Counted from the first letter of the stretch, positions 7,681-17,363 are shown. The stretch: DNA of 64,000 bases from Enterovibrio norvegicus FF-33 (GCF_000286835.2 NZ_AJYD02000038.1:2108546-2172545); one strand, 5' to 3'. Translations and numbers: made by a program. Notes: a model not told the origin generated them from the letters alone.

Positions 7681-10317
7681 ATGACTTTTCGCCTAAAAAC
7701 CATACTAGGCATCGCTCTGATCGAGGTGGTGCTGCTTGCCATTCTCATTGCCTCGGGAATTGGCTGGCTTCGAGATTCTAATGAGCAGCAAATTATCGCC
7801 AACGGTGAACGCTTATCTGACACGTTCGCCATTGCTGTTCGCGATGCCATTATTTCAACTGATCTTGCAAACCTGCGTGCTTTTAGCAAAGAGGCCACGC
7901 GCAACGACGATATTGCTTACATTCGCATCTTCAACGATCAGAACCAACGACTAGCACAATCATCAAGCATGTCAGATGAGCTTCATGTTCCGAACTACAA
8001 CCAGCTTCCCTCTGAATCAAAAGACGGCATCTATGATATTCGCGCTGAGATTAAGATTGACGAATGGAAAGTGGGGCACATTGAGTTGGGGCTGGACGTC
8101 AGTGCGTTTAGTCAACTGATCCAAGATGCACAGAAATATGCTGTTTCGTTGGCATTGCTCGAAATGGTCCTTGTTGCACTGTTCTCATTTGGACTTGGCT
8201 CACTGCTTACCAAACAACTCTTGCAACTCCAACATGGCGCGTTAGAGATCCAACAAAAAGGTCCCGGTATTTCAGTCCCTGTAAAAGGCAATGACGAAGT
8301 GGCACAAGTTGCCAGAGCGTTTAATAAAATGTCTGTCACTTTGGCGCATACCTATGAAGAACTCTCTGTTGAAAAGAACCGATATAAACAATTGGCTGTG
8401 CAAAACAAGTTACTCGCAGACATTGTTGAACAATCGCACGAAGCCTATTTGATCACGGATTTACAAGGATATATTTCGCGAACCAACAATGCATTGAACG
8501 AATTAATTGGCTATCAAGAAGAAGAAATCGTTAATAAACACGTGCAAACACTGCTGTTTGGTGAGAGTCCCGAGGCTGATGCGGCTTATGACATCGCTGA
8601 CACCATGGAGATTGGCGCAACAACAATCGTCACAGTGGAATGCCTTACCAAGACTCACAAAAAGATATGGACAGAAATAAGTGCCTTTCCGATTCTCGAC
8701 AGCGTTGGAAAAATCGACCGTTACGCATTTATTGTTCGTGATATTAGCGAGCGTTATCACTTTGAGCAAAAGCTCAAACAAGCGGTCACCTCTGCGGAAC
8801 AAGCCAACAAGTCAAAATCCGAGTTTCTCGCCAACATGAGCCATGAAATTCGCACGCCTATGAACGGCATTATCGGCATGTCTGAAATGCTAAAAGAGTC
8901 ATCGTTGTCGCGCGAGCAACGCAGCTTTACCAATATCATCAACGGCTCGGCAAATGACTTACTTCAACTTATCAATGACATTTTGGATTTTTCAAAGTTA
9001 GAAGCGAATAAGCTCTCTCTAAACAACATCCCCTTTTCTCTTCGAGATTTGGTAGAAAGTTGTGCCACTCTATGCTCTGTTACCGCAACGAAGAAAGAAC
9101 TGTTATTGGTGATTGATATCCCCCCTGAACTCAACACTGACGCGATAGGAGACGAACTCCGACTACGTCAAATTGTCAACAATCTGCTCGGAAACGCGAT
9201 CAAGTTTACCGATAACGGTTACATCAAAGTCATCATCCGTGGCGAACCCTCAAAGCGAAATGGTTATATCAATTATGTTTTCAGCATTGAAGATACTGGC
9301 ATTGGCATCCCTCAAGACAAACTGAGCGACGTGACTAAAGCATTTGAACAAGTCGATGGCTCCACCACACGACGTTATGAGGGGACAGGTCTCGGACTTT
9401 CTATCACCCAAAGCCTCCTCGATCTGTTTGATAGCAGTTTGCAAATTACGTCACAAGAAGGCAAAGGCAGTCAGTTTTCGTTCACTATCGCCCTGCCTTC
9501 TGTTAACAAAGCTAGCTCTGACAGCGGTGTGCTATCAGGTAAGCAGATTGCCATCGTTAATGCCGACCCACTCCACCGATCTATTTTGAACAGGTACTTT
9601 GCATTTTGGCAGGCAGAGACCACGTATCTCACCGCCGTCGAGCACATTGCCCAGTCGAAAAAGCACTATGACGCCGCGGTGGTCTTGATGTCCATGAACA
9701 GTGAATGGCAAACGACTCAGGTCTGCCCTGCCATTGGCGTCGTACCCGAAGTCAAACAACTTGAGATATCGGCGAATCATTCCGATACGCATTTCATCGC
9801 TAAGCCAATACGTATGTTGCAGCTATTGTCTGAACTACAACACGCCATGAAAGAGGTGCTGCCTGAGCCATCAAACGCATCACACAGCGTTACACTACCA
9901 ACGCTGCCGGCGTCGCTGCAGACATTATCGATTGTTGTGGTGGATGATATTGAGTACAACCGAGATGTGCTGCGTCTTTACCTTGCGGATATTGCAGACA
10001 ATATTGAATTTTTTGCCGATGGCAGAGACGCCATTGCACACTACAAACAAAACCTTTTTGATATCTTGATCACCGACGTTTCCATGCCTCACATTGACGG
10101 CTATGAAATCACCCACCAGATTCGTATGTTCGAACAGGAACACAATGTGCCACCCGTGTTCGTTATTGGCCTGTCAGCACATGCCAGCACCGAAGATGCC
10201 ACCCGTGCGCTCAATGCGGGGATGGATTCGTACTTAACCAAGCCCGTCAATCGGGCAGATCTCGTCCAGACACTCAGTGATGCTGCTAAACAAAGAACAT
10301 CAACAGCTCACCATTAA
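7681..10317 (+). CDS. Hybrid histidine kinase (HAMP-PAS-HisKA-HATPase-pseudoreceiver-receiver)
   Basis: A protein of 878 residues. Order: transmembrane helix (about 7-27), a short periplasmic domain of about 125 residues, a second transmembrane helix (about 155-178), HAMP (to about 225), PAS (about 250-355), HisKA with phospho-histidine near residue 388 ([11 protein letters not shown]), HATPase with the N box and the GTGLGLSI motif, then two receiver-like units. The first, after ALPSVNKAS, lacks the acceptor Asp (VVLMSMNS) and is a pseudoreceiver. The second has VVVDD, acceptor Asp near 799 (ITDVSMPHIDG) and LTKP. It forms an operon with the PhnD-like gene. No response regulator or Hpt follows, so phosphate probably moves to a distant Hpt protein. 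Confidence 0.92.
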   Translation: MTFRLKTILGIALIEVVLLAILIASGIGWLRDSNEQQIIANGERLSDTFAIAVRDAIISTDLANLRAFSKEATRNDDIAYIRIFNDQNQRLAQSSSMSDELHVPNYNQLPSESKDGIYDIRAEIKIDEWKVGHIELGLDVSAFSQLIQDAQKYAVSLALLEMVLVALFSFGLGSLLTKQLLQLQHGALEIQQKGPGISVPVKGNDEVAQVARAFNKMSVTLAHTYEELSVEKNRYKQLAVQNKLLADIVEQSHEAYLITDLQGYISRTNNALNELIGYQEEEIVNKHVQTLLFGESPEADAAYDIADTMEIGATTIVTVECLTKTHKKIWTEISAFPILDSVGKIDRYAFIVRDISERYHFEQKLKQAVTSAEQANKSKSEFLANMSHEIRTPMNGIIGMSEMLKESSLSREQRSFTNIINGSANDLLQLINDILDFSKLEANKLSLNNIPFSLRDLVESCATLCSVTATKKELLLVIDIPPELNTDAIGDELRLRQIVNNLLGNAIKFTDNGYIKVIIRGEPSKRNGYINYVFSIEDTGIGIPQDKLSDVTKAFEQVDGSTTRRYEGTGLGLSITQSLLDLFDSSLQITSQEGKGSQFSFTIALPSVNKASSDSGVLSGKQIAIVNADPLHRSILNRYFAFWQAETTYLTAVEHIAQSKKHYDAAVVLMSMNSEWQTTQVCPAIGVVPEVKQLEISANHSDTHFIAKPIRMLQLLSELQHAMKEVLPEPSNASHSVTLPTLPASLQTLSIVVVDDIEYNRDVLRLYLADIADNIEFFADGRDAIAHYKQNLFDILITDVSMPHIDGYEITHQIRMFEQEHNVPPVFVIGLSAHASTEDATRALNAGMDSYLTKPVNRADLVQTLSDAAKQRTSTAHH

Positions 10318-10337
10318 CACATGCACAAACGTCAAAA

Positions 10338-10369
10338 AAGCGCAGGAAGCTCGTTGATCTCCTGCGCTT
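10338..10369. terminator. Bidirectional terminator between the kinase and scrK
   Basis: A 10-bp perfect stem (10338-10347 with 10360-10369) with a 12-base loop. On the minus strand it is followed by six T, making it a strong terminator for the scrBAK operon; on the plus strand the T-run is short but the stem lies 20 bases after the kinase stop. Confidence 0.8.
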
Positions 10370-10439
10370 ATCTTTAAACACTTTTCTCAACGCTGAGCGA
10401 TGAGTCATCAACGTTGAACTCGCAAAGCAATATGGTGAT

Positions 10440-11381
10440 TTAGCCGTTATTAATGAAGGCTTCTAAACTGGCTAAATCTGGTAATGCTGTCATCGCCCCT
10501 TTTTGTGTTGTCGCCAACGCGCCACAAGCATTGGCCCAACTCACCGCTTTTTTCGCCGCTTCAAGGCTAGCCAAAAACGAGGTTTCTGGTCTGTGTTCTT
10601 TCGATAAGTAAGCAAGCAATCCCCCCACAAAGGCATCCCCGGCACCTGTGGTATCGACAGGTTTCACCGCTTTACCTGTGATCAGTGTTTGTTGGTTACC
10701 TTGCACCAACAATGCCCCTTTCGCGCCCTGCGTCACCAAAATTAACGGAGTGCCTAATGTAGCCATCTCTTCCAACGCGGATTGCAAATCTGGCTTTTGG
10801 GTCAAAAATAGCAGCTCGTCATCCGAAAACTTCACCACATCAGCCATGGCAACTGCACGCATCACTGTCGGGATAATATCGCTCTGGTCTTGCCACACTT
10901 CGTCACGAAGGTTGGGGTCAAAGCTAACAAAGCCTCCGGCCGCTTTAATCGCCTCCATCGCCATAAACGTGCTACTTCGACTTGGTTCATTCGCCAATGA
11001 AATAGAGCAAGTATGCAGCCATTCTCCAGCAGAAAACGTCGGGATATCTTCCGGCATCATAAATTGGTCAGCGCTGGGTTTAACCATAAAGGTAAAACTG
11101 CGCTCGCCATTGGCATCCAGGTCCACCACCACAGTCGAAGTGCGCTTGTCCTGATCGAGCACAAGATGATCGATATTCACGTTTTCATGTTTTAGCGTGG
11201 CAGCAAGAAAACGACCAAACGGGTCATCGCCAACACGTCCAAAGAAGCCAACATCACCACCAAGGCGTGATACCGCTACAGCCACATTCGCTGGCGCACC
11301 ACCGGGACATTTTAGGTATGTCATCTCTGTATCAGGAATCAAATCCACCACCGCATCACCGGTCAACCACACTTTGCTCAT
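10440..11381 (-). CDS. scrK: Fructokinase of the sucrose operon (PfkB family)
   Basis: Phosphorylates the fructose released by sucrose-6-phosphate hydrolase to fructose 6-phosphate. It has 313 residues, normal for the family. Both PfkB signatures are visible: the N-terminal GGAPANVAVAVSRLGG with FFGRVGDDPFGRF, and the C-terminal DTTGAGDAFVGGLLAYL holding the catalytic Asp. It is the last gene of scrB-scrA-scrK, 134 bases after scrA with a hairpin in between. The ROK kinase Mak at 17364-18263 could do the same reaction, so the genome seems to have two routes for fructose. Confidence 0.9.
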   Translation of the reverse strand: MSKVWLTGDAVVDLIPDTEMTYLKCPGGAPANVAVAVSRLGGDVGFFGRVGDDPFGRFLAATLKHENVNIDHLVLDQDKRTSTVVVDLDANGERSFTFMVKPSADQFMMPEDIPTFSAGEWLHTCSISLANEPSRSSTFMAMEAIKAAGGFVSFDPNLRDEVWQDQSDIIPTVMRAVAMADVVKFSDDELLFLTQKPDLQSALEEMATLGTPLILVTQGAKGALLVQGNQQTLITGKAVKPVDTTGAGDAFVGGLLAYLSKEHRPETSFLASLEAAKKAVSWANACGALATTQKGAMTALPDLASLEAFINNG

Positions 11382-11415
11382 TCAATGCATTCCTATAAAA
11401 ACATGTTTTAAAATC

Positions 11416-11439
11416 ATAGACCGCAATCAAGCGGTCTAT
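11416..11439 (-). other. Intercistronic hairpin between scrA and scrK
   Basis: A perfect 9-bp stem (11416-11424 with 11431-11439) with a 6-base loop in the scrA-scrK gap. No T-run follows directly on the minus strand, so it looks more like an mRNA-stability or partial-attenuation element that could lower scrK output relative to scrAB. Confidence 0.55.
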
Positions 11440-11515
11440 TGAAGTGCTACTCTGCCTTTTCGTAAAAAAGCGGTTTTATTAAAAACAAGAGTTTTTCTGG
11501 CAATAAACCGAGGAC

Positions 11516-12904
11516 TTAACCTTGTGTAGTCTGCACAGGATTGTTGATGCGTGTAAGAACAAACGACGTACAGAACGCCGAAGCAATTACCGCTAGATAC
11601 ATCATAAGATCCATGAGTGAACTGGTGTAAAGCAACATACCTGGAATGAAAGTAATCCCCATACCCGACGCACTCACGTTGAAAACATACGCCACCATGC
11701 CGCCAACAGAACCGCCGATCATCCCCATAAGAAAGGCTTTGCCGTATTGCAGATTCACACCGAAGAGCAACGGTTCAGTAATACCAAACAAGGTTGAAAC
11801 CGACGCACTGTAGGCATTCGCTTTTTTCACTTTGTTTTTAAGCAGCGTCGCAATCGCAATGGCGGCACCAAACTGACCGGCCATTGAGGCGGTGATCAAT
11901 GGGTTAAGCGGGTTTGAACCGGTTTCATTCAGCAAACCGATTTCAACCACACCCAATGCATGATGTAAGCCAGAGATAGTGATGACTTGTTGCAATGCGC
12001 CCACCAGCATGTAGCCAATACCAAATGGCAAATCTAGACCAAGCACGACCAACTGCGTGGACTGATGCTCCACGACCTGAAGCATGGGCCCAACGATAAA
12101 TAAAATGACACTGATAGCGATCAAAATGGTCAGAAACGGCGTGATAACCAGATCCATGACAGCAGGTACGACGCGGCGTAAACGCTGTTCTAGCCACGCG
12201 ACAAACCAACCTGCAAAAATCGCCGGCAATACCGTACCCTGATACCCCACCAGTGGAATCGTGAAGCCAAATACGCTGACAGACATCGGATCGGCACTAC
12301 CACCCGCCACCGCCCAAGCGTTGGGTAATTGAGGTGCGACCATCATCAAGCCGACCACAATACCGAGTACCGGATTGCCACCAAATCGTTTGACCGCAGA
12401 ATAAGCAATCAGCACGGGCAAGAATGCAAACGCCGTATCAGTGAGCATGCTGAACAACGCTAAACCGTTACTCGTAAACGGCACGTCGAGCTGAAGCAAT
12501 AGTCCACGAAGCCCCATCAATAAGCCTGTGGTAACAAGCACAGGGATTAACGGGATGAGAATGTCGGCAAAGGTACGCACCACTTTCTGCGTCACCGTCA
12601 TGTTTGCGTACGCATCTTGTTTGAAGTCGCCAGATGATTCGCCCGCGTCGGCGCTTTTACCCAGAAGCTTGCTAACTTCTGCATAAACGTGGCTCACCTT
12701 GCCTGTACCAATAATAAATTGGTGTTGGCCTGACTGCGCAAAATAGCCGCTAATTTCTGTGATGTCTTTGGCAGCATCCACATCCACCTTCTCAGCGTCA
12801 ACCAACACAATGCGTAAACGCGTGGCGCAATGCTCAGCATTTCGGATGTTTTCTTTGCCGCCGACAGAAGCAATGATCTTCTTGGCTACGGAGGTATAGT
12901 CCAT
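11516..12904 (-). CDS. scrA: Sucrose-specific PTS enzyme IIBC
   Basis: Imports sucrose and phosphorylates it to sucrose 6-phosphate. Of 462 residues, the first 85 or so form the IIB domain with the phosphorylated Cys in NAEHCATRLR; after a short linker (ADAGESSGDFK) comes the EIIC membrane domain with about ten hydrophobic segments and a conserved GITEPLLFGVN motif. There is no IIA domain, so phosphate must come from a glucose-type IIA elsewhere, as known for ScrA. It begins eight bases after scrB, so the two are co-transcribed. Trehalose and beta-glucoside transporters are related, but the scrB/scrK/scrR neighbours fix the substrate as sucrose. Confidence 0.92.
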   Translation of the reverse strand: MDYTSVAKKIIASVGGKENIRNAEHCATRLRIVLVDAEKVDVDAAKDITEISGYFAQSGQHQFIIGTGKVSHVYAEVSKLLGKSADAGESSGDFKQDAYANMTVTQKVVRTFADILIPLIPVLVTTGLLMGLRGLLLQLDVPFTSNGLALFSMLTDTAFAFLPVLIAYSAVKRFGGNPVLGIVVGLMMVAPQLPNAWAVAGGSADPMSVSVFGFTIPLVGYQGTVLPAIFAGWFVAWLEQRLRRVVPAVMDLVITPFLTILIAISVILFIVGPMLQVVEHQSTQLVVLGLDLPFGIGYMLVGALQQVITISGLHHALGVVEIGLLNETGSNPLNPLITASMAGQFGAAIAIATLLKNKVKKANAYSASVSTLFGITEPLLFGVNLQYGKAFLMGMIGGSVGGMVAYVFNVSASGMGITFIPGMLLYTSSLMDLMMYLAVIASAFCTSFVLTRINNPVQTTQG

Positions 12905-12912
12905 GATTATTC

Positions 12913-14490
12913 CTATGATTCCTTGGTTAATTCTGTATGTAGTTCCTGAGGAACAAGTGCTTCTGACGTGATCGGGGAAGTGTTCACTGAAGGAGAAATC
13001 TCGTACGCATCGAAGTGGTAGTGAATCTCTGACGTCGAATTCAGTTCAATCTTGCTATGAGGCGAGTGCGGAAAAACACGAGCAGTAAACGCAAGACGTC
13101 CACCATCAATGAAAATCTCAGCAATACTGCCATCGATTAGCACGTCAATTTCCAACGTCTCACCCACCGGATACGACGCGCGGCGCTGCTCGCCCCACTG
13201 TTTTGCAAATCGTGAGGACATATTGCTGCGATCAAGCGTGATGCGTTTTTCATCGGCATCAATGATCAAATCAAGGGATTCGTTTTCAGTCGCCAGCAAA
13301 CTCAGTGTGGTAAGGCACTTCACGCCATCTAGCGTTAATGTGAAGCGATAACGGTTTGGGATACCTGCTGCTAATACCTTTATGCCTGAACCCATGCCTT
13401 CACCTTGCTGATGTTCAGCGTAAAGTGCTTGAATGGCGTCAACGGGCCGCTGGCAAAGCTGATTATCCTGAATAGTCAGTGCTCTTGGGAACGTTAAGCA
13501 GTTACTCCAACCCTCACGATCACTCGGGTAATCGGGGTCACCACATCCCGCCCATGCAGACAGAATACGTTCCCCTGTTGGATGGTTGTCCATGGTTTGC
13601 GGCGCATAGAAATCAAAGCCGCGGTCCAGCTCTTGCATCACCTCCACATCAAAAGTTAGCGTGCGCCAATCTGCTCGACCCAAGCAATACACCACGTTGA
13701 ATTCGTTATGGAAGTGATCCCCTTTTGGCGTGATGCCTTGTGGTGAAAACACCAGCACGTCACAGCCATCCAGTTCGAAGAAATCTGGGCATTCCCACAT
13801 GTAGCCGCCAATGGTGTCATCGTCGTTTGTAAAACGAACGTCCAACTCTCCCATCAGCTCCCATGCCATCGCATCATCACTGCGATACACCAACACACAG
13901 CCTTTTTCTTGCTCGGTCTGTGCGCCAAGCAACATGCGATATTCATTGCCAACTGCGAAGACTTTCGGGTCGCGAACATGGCCGCTGTAACCCGCAGGCA
14001 CCGTTGGGATCAGCGGGTTCTGAACGCTTTTAGTCACCACGCCATCTTTGGACAAGGTTGCCACACACTGTGTCGCGTCACGAATATCGTTTTCGTATTT
14101 CAGGTTGCCCGTGAAATAGAGCAAGCATTCCTGATCACCATTTTTTTGTTTCAAACAATACGCCGCGCCAGAGTAGACACCGCGTGCGTCGTAATCAGTA
14201 TCTGGGGTCATTGCGAGTGTGGGTGAAGACCAGTTCACTAAATCGTCAGATTTCACATGTGCCCAATGCTTCATTCCGTGAGCAATACCAAACGGATACC
14301 ATTGGTAAAACAGGTGGTACTCATTGTTGAAAAAACAAAATCCATTCGGGTCGTTCAACAGCCCAGCCACCGGAGAAATATGGTAGCTGGGACGCCAGTG
14401 GCTTGATGCCACTTGATGCTGGTAATCATCGAATATCGACCATGTCGCTTCAGTCAGCGCAACATACTTCGGGTCGGACAGTAATCTCAA
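12913..14490 (-). CDS. scrB: Sucrose-6-phosphate hydrolase (GH32), TTG start
   Basis: Splits sucrose 6-phosphate into glucose 6-phosphate and fructose. The 525-residue protein has the GH32 signatures: LLNDPNG with the nucleophile Asp (near residue 47), the RDPKVF transition-state Asp motif and the WECPDFF acid/base Glu motif, then a C-terminal beta-sandwich with FIDGGRLAFTAR. The start is TTG at 14490, supported by GGAG eight bases before it and by the absence of any nearby ATG; the TTG may hold translation down. First gene of the scr operon, transcribed away from scrR. Confidence 0.92.
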   Translation of the reverse strand: MRLLSDPKYVALTEATWSIFDDYQHQVASSHWRPSYHISPVAGLLNDPNGFCFFNNEYHLFYQWYPFGIAHGMKHWAHVKSDDLVNWSSPTLAMTPDTDYDARGVYSGAAYCLKQKNGDQECLLYFTGNLKYENDIRDATQCVATLSKDGVVTKSVQNPLIPTVPAGYSGHVRDPKVFAVGNEYRMLLGAQTEQEKGCVLVYRSDDAMAWELMGELDVRFTNDDDTIGGYMWECPDFFELDGCDVLVFSPQGITPKGDHFHNEFNVVYCLGRADWRTLTFDVEVMQELDRGFDFYAPQTMDNHPTGERILSAWAGCGDPDYPSDREGWSNCLTFPRALTIQDNQLCQRPVDAIQALYAEHQQGEGMGSGIKVLAAGIPNRYRFTLTLDGVKCLTTLSLLATENESLDLIIDADEKRITLDRSNMSSRFAKQWGEQRRASYPVGETLEIDVLIDGSIAEIFIDGGRLAFTARVFPHSPHSKIELNSTSEIHYHFDAYEISPSVNTSPITSEALVPQELHTELTKES

Positions 14491-14627
14491 AACAAGGTCT
14501 CCAAAAATGTTGTCTCCTTAGCGGAGCAGATCGCAAGCTTACGGCAGGTTCTTACTAACAGCATCAGTAACCGCAGCATTCAGAGGGTTCTTTGATTTGG
14601 TTTCGCTAAGAGAGAATTGGAACTGTG

Positions 14628-14652
14628 ATGTAACAAATAATTTTTGTTACAT
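14628..14652. promoter_or_regulatory. 25-bp palindromic operator, probably the ScrR site
   Basis: Arms of ten bases (14628-14637 and 14643-14652) are perfect inverted repeats around a 5-base A/T centre; one arm reads ATGTAACAAA. It lies between the divergent scrB and scrR starts, 65 bases before scrR. Even-armed palindromes with A/T-rich or CpG centres are normal for LacI-family proteins. The binding protein is inferred from position. Confidence 0.75.
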
Positions 14653-14716
14653 TATGTTCTACAATGGCGGCGTTTTTTCATCAGAACAGTTCAATATTTT
14701 AGAGCGGATAACAAGA

Positions 14717-15664
14717 ATGAGTACAGTGAGAGAAATCGCCAAACTAGCGGGTGTTTCCACCGCAACAGTTTCCCGCGTGATGAACAACCCAGACACTGTC
14801 TCACCCGAGCGCCGGGAAAAAGTGGAAGCTGTCATGACAGCATTTAGCTATCAACCTCATCAACGCAAGCGCCCCAAACCCACCAATTTATTTGGCGTAA
14901 TAGTGCCGGATATTACGAACCCATTTTTCAGCCAGTTTCTTGATGTTCTAGAAAAGGAGGCTTATCTACACGGACGCAGCATTTTGTTTTTTAACAGTCG
15001 ACACGATCGCCACCAAGAACGCATTTACCTTGAAGAGTGCGCACGACACAACGTTGATGGGGTGTTCTTGCTTCCGTTAACTTGCGAGACAGGGTTCCTC
15101 GAACATCTACAGGCATTGCCATACCCGGTTGTGATGCTGACTCGTACCTCTTCACTTATTACCAGCTTCGCGGTCGATCATGAAAAGGGCGGACGACTTG
15201 CCGCAGAGCATCTGATTAAAAAAGGGCATCGACGATTCGGCTACGTGGGCGTGCGAGCCGGCCTTGAAGCCAAGTTGAATGGCTTTTCCGATTACTTAAC
15301 GGAACGTCATTTCATACTGCCAGACGAATGCTGCTTCGATATAAAAGCGGATGGTGACTTAAATGCCTTTGTCGTGCGTTGCTACCAAGAGAAAAAACCA
15401 CCCACTGCCTTTTTCTGCATGAATGATGTTACTGCAGAAAAATTGCTTATTACTTTGCAAAAACACGGAATCGAAGAGGTGGATGTCGTTGGGTTTGATG
15501 ACAGCATGACCGCGAGGCTGATGGCGTTTAGCAGTGTCGCTCAGCCCATTCGTGAGATGGCTTATCGAGGATTTGAAGAAATGTTGGTGCTCGTCAAAAA
15601 CAAAGGTGAGAAAAGCGAAACGTATACGTCTTTGCTCTTCCCACCCAAGTTAGTTGTGCGGTGA
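14717..15664 (+). CDS. scrR: LacI-family sucrose operon repressor
   Basis: A protein of 315 residues from the ATG at 14717. The first 25 residues are a clear LacI helix-turn-helix (VREIAKLAGVSTATVSRVMN) with the hinge region after it, followed by a periplasmic-binding-protein-like effector domain (FGVIVPDITNPFF, GVRAGLEAK, CMNDVTAEKLL, VVGFDD). The upstream in-frame GTG at 14597 would add 40 residues unlike any LacI N terminus and would run through the operator, so it is rejected. It is divergent from scrBAK; family members usually respond to fructose, fructose 1-phosphate or sucrose-derived sugars. Confidence 0.92.
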   Translation: MSTVREIAKLAGVSTATVSRVMNNPDTVSPERREKVEAVMTAFSYQPHQRKRPKPTNLFGVIVPDITNPFFSQFLDVLEKEAYLHGRSILFFNSRHDRHQERIYLEECARHNVDGVFLLPLTCETGFLEHLQALPYPVVMLTRTSSLITSFAVDHEKGGRLAAEHLIKKGHRRFGYVGVRAGLEAKLNGFSDYLTERHFILPDECCFDIKADGDLNAFVVRCYQEKKPPTAFFCMNDVTAEKLLITLQKHGIEEVDVVGFDDSMTARLMAFSSVAQPIREMAYRGFEEMLVLVKNKGEKSETYTSLLFPPKLVVR

Positions 15665-15695
15665 TCACTTTTATTGCGGCTGAACATGGTAATGG

Positions 15696-16190
15696 CTATT
15701 CGGCTGCAGTTTCCACAGGCTCGACGGTAAACTTACCGACATCAACTGCCACCACCTTCACAGAAGCACCCGAAGGCAGAATGGCATCACGATGTTTCGG
15801 GCCAAGTACAAGTTTCCAATTCACGCCGGAATACCTCACTGTTGCCGGATTCGCTGCATCTAACTGCGCTTCTAAAACAAAGTTCAAACCCATCAGATCG
15901 CTGTGAATATTGTATTCGCGGCGTACCGTTTTTTGCATGTTCTTCATCGGCCACCACAGCAAGACGGTTAGCACACCAGCACCAATGCCTGACCCTGCAA
16001 TTACCGCTGTCAACGTGGCCGGCACAACGCCAAACCACACCAATGCACCAGTGGTAATTGTTGATAACCCTAACGCCAGCAAAACAATGGTCGACAACCC
16101 AAGTAACCAGACTTCCACGATCAAAAACACCAAGCCAGTGATCACAGTGACTTCAGCCAAATTGTCTTGAATATACGCCATCAAATCCAT
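15696..16190 (-). CDS. NfeD-family membrane protein, partner of the SPFH protein
   Basis: A protein of 164 residues with three or four hydrophobic segments in the first 85 residues (VTVITGLVFLIVEVWLLGL and others) and a soluble C-terminal OB-fold-like part (about 90-160) typical of NfeD. Its start codon overlaps the stop of the preceding stomatin-like gene, so the two are translated together. Known family role: NfeD proteins act with SPFH proteins in membrane microdomains and quality control. It converges on scrR with 31 bases between stops. Confidence 0.88.
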   Translation of the reverse strand: MDLMAYIQDNLAEVTVITGLVFLIVEVWLLGLSTIVLLALGLSTITTGALVWFGVVPATLTAVIAGSGIGAGVLTVLLWWPMKNMQKTVRREYNIHSDLMGLNFVLEAQLDAANPATVRYSGVNWKLVLGPKHRDAILPSGASVKVVAVDVGKFTVEPVETAAE

Positions 16191-17137
16191 TATTTTTTGC
16201 CTGCATTCAAGGTGTTAATAATACTCATTGCCTCTGCCACAACGCCTGCAGCGCTCGATTGACTGTCTGGAAGCAGCACCACTGAAGATTCCTTAGCGAT
16301 GGCTTTTTTAGCTTCAATTGCTTTAACAGCAAGATCCAATTGAATCGCTTTCTGCCCTTCTTCCGTTGACGCCGTACGACCAATGACTTCAAGTGCCTCA
16401 GCTTGCGCTTGTGCAACAGCCAGAATCGCTTGAGCTTCACCTTCAGCTTGCAGAATTTGTTCAGATCTTTCTGCTTCTGCCGCTAATACGCGAGCCTGTT
16501 TATTACCTTCCGCCACGTTAATTTCAGACTGACGTGCACCTTCCGATTCAAGAATAACAGCACGTTTTTCACGTTCCGCTTTCATCTGGCGCTCCATCGC
16601 ATCCAAAACAGAACGCGGCGGATCAATGTCTTTAATTTCATAACGCAACACTTGCACACCCCAAGGCAGTGCCGCTTCATTGATGGCAGAGACAATGGCA
16701 GTATTTAAGCTTTCACGTTCTTCAAACGTTTTATCCAATTCCATGCGGCCAATTTCTGAACGCATAGAGGTTTGCGCCAGTTGAGTGACAGAGAAAATAT
16801 AGTCATCTACGCCGTAACACGCCTTAACGGGATCAACAACTTTGATATAAAGCACACCATCGACAATCAATGAAATATTGTCTCGAGTAATTGCCGATTG
16901 GCTTGGCACATCAAACGCTTGCTCTTTTAATGTGCGAACGTAGGCCAAGCGGTCGATAAACGGAACAAGGATGTTCAAGCCCGCTTCCATTGTTTTGTGA
17001 TATTTACCAAATCGTTCAATAACATAAGCCGTGTTTTGCGGCACAAACTTCACTGCTGAACGCAAGAAGATGACCACCAAAATGGCCAAAATGACCCACG
17101 TATTTAGCAGTGCTGGTAACAGCGCAATAAAATCCAT
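16190..17137 (-). CDS. qmcA: SPFH/stomatin-family membrane protein (QmcA-like)
   Basis: A protein of 315 residues with an N-terminal transmembrane helix (about 9-28), the SPFH/band 7 domain (FVPQNTAYVIERFGKYHKT to about 190) and a long Ala/Glu-rich coiled coil (about 190-260), then LDLAVKAIEAKKAIAKESSV, as in E. coli QmcA/YbbK. It likely forms large oligomeric rings on the membrane that interact with FtsH-type proteases. The ribosome site AAGGGAAC precedes ATG at 17137. It is the first gene of a two-gene operon with nfeD. Confidence 0.9.
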   Translation of the reverse strand: MDFIALLPALLNTWVILAILVVIFLRSAVKFVPQNTAYVIERFGKYHKTMEAGLNILVPFIDRLAYVRTLKEQAFDVPSQSAITRDNISLIVDGVLYIKVVDPVKACYGVDDYIFSVTQLAQTSMRSEIGRMELDKTFEERESLNTAIVSAINEAALPWGVQVLRYEIKDIDPPRSVLDAMERQMKAEREKRAVILESEGARQSEINVAEGNKQARVLAAEAERSEQILQAEGEAQAILAVAQAQAEALEVIGRTASTEEGQKAIQLDLAVKAIEAKKAIAKESSVVLLPDSQSSAAGVVAEAMSIINTLNAGKK

Positions 17138-17304
17138 TCTTGTTCCCTTAACTATTTGAAATCTTGGCCCATCATAACGAAAGGCGCTGACTAAAAATGC
17201 ATCAAAGGATGGAAATTGGGACTGGACTAGGATTATTAACGGAAAGAATTTCTTGGCTAGAGAATGTGCGGTGAATAAACGTGAATCTAAAAGAAAAGAA
17301 GAAA

Positions 17305-17332
17305 AAGGTAAGGTGATGGATTACCTTACCTT
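17305..17332 (-). terminator. Terminator of mak
   Basis: A perfect 10-bp stem (17305-17314 with 17323-17332) whose minus-strand reading ends in five consecutive T followed by a C/T-rich stretch. It lies 32 bases beyond the mak stop. Confidence 0.8.
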
Positions 17333-17363
17333 CTAGTGACTCGTTGGTTCACAATGAGAGGGC

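Noticed and set aside
14702-14714. GAGCGGATAACAA identical to part of the E. coli lac operator, just before scrR
   Set aside because: It is only a half-operator, with no second arm, and the GGA in it serves as the scrR ribosome site. The real palindrome lies at 14628-14652.
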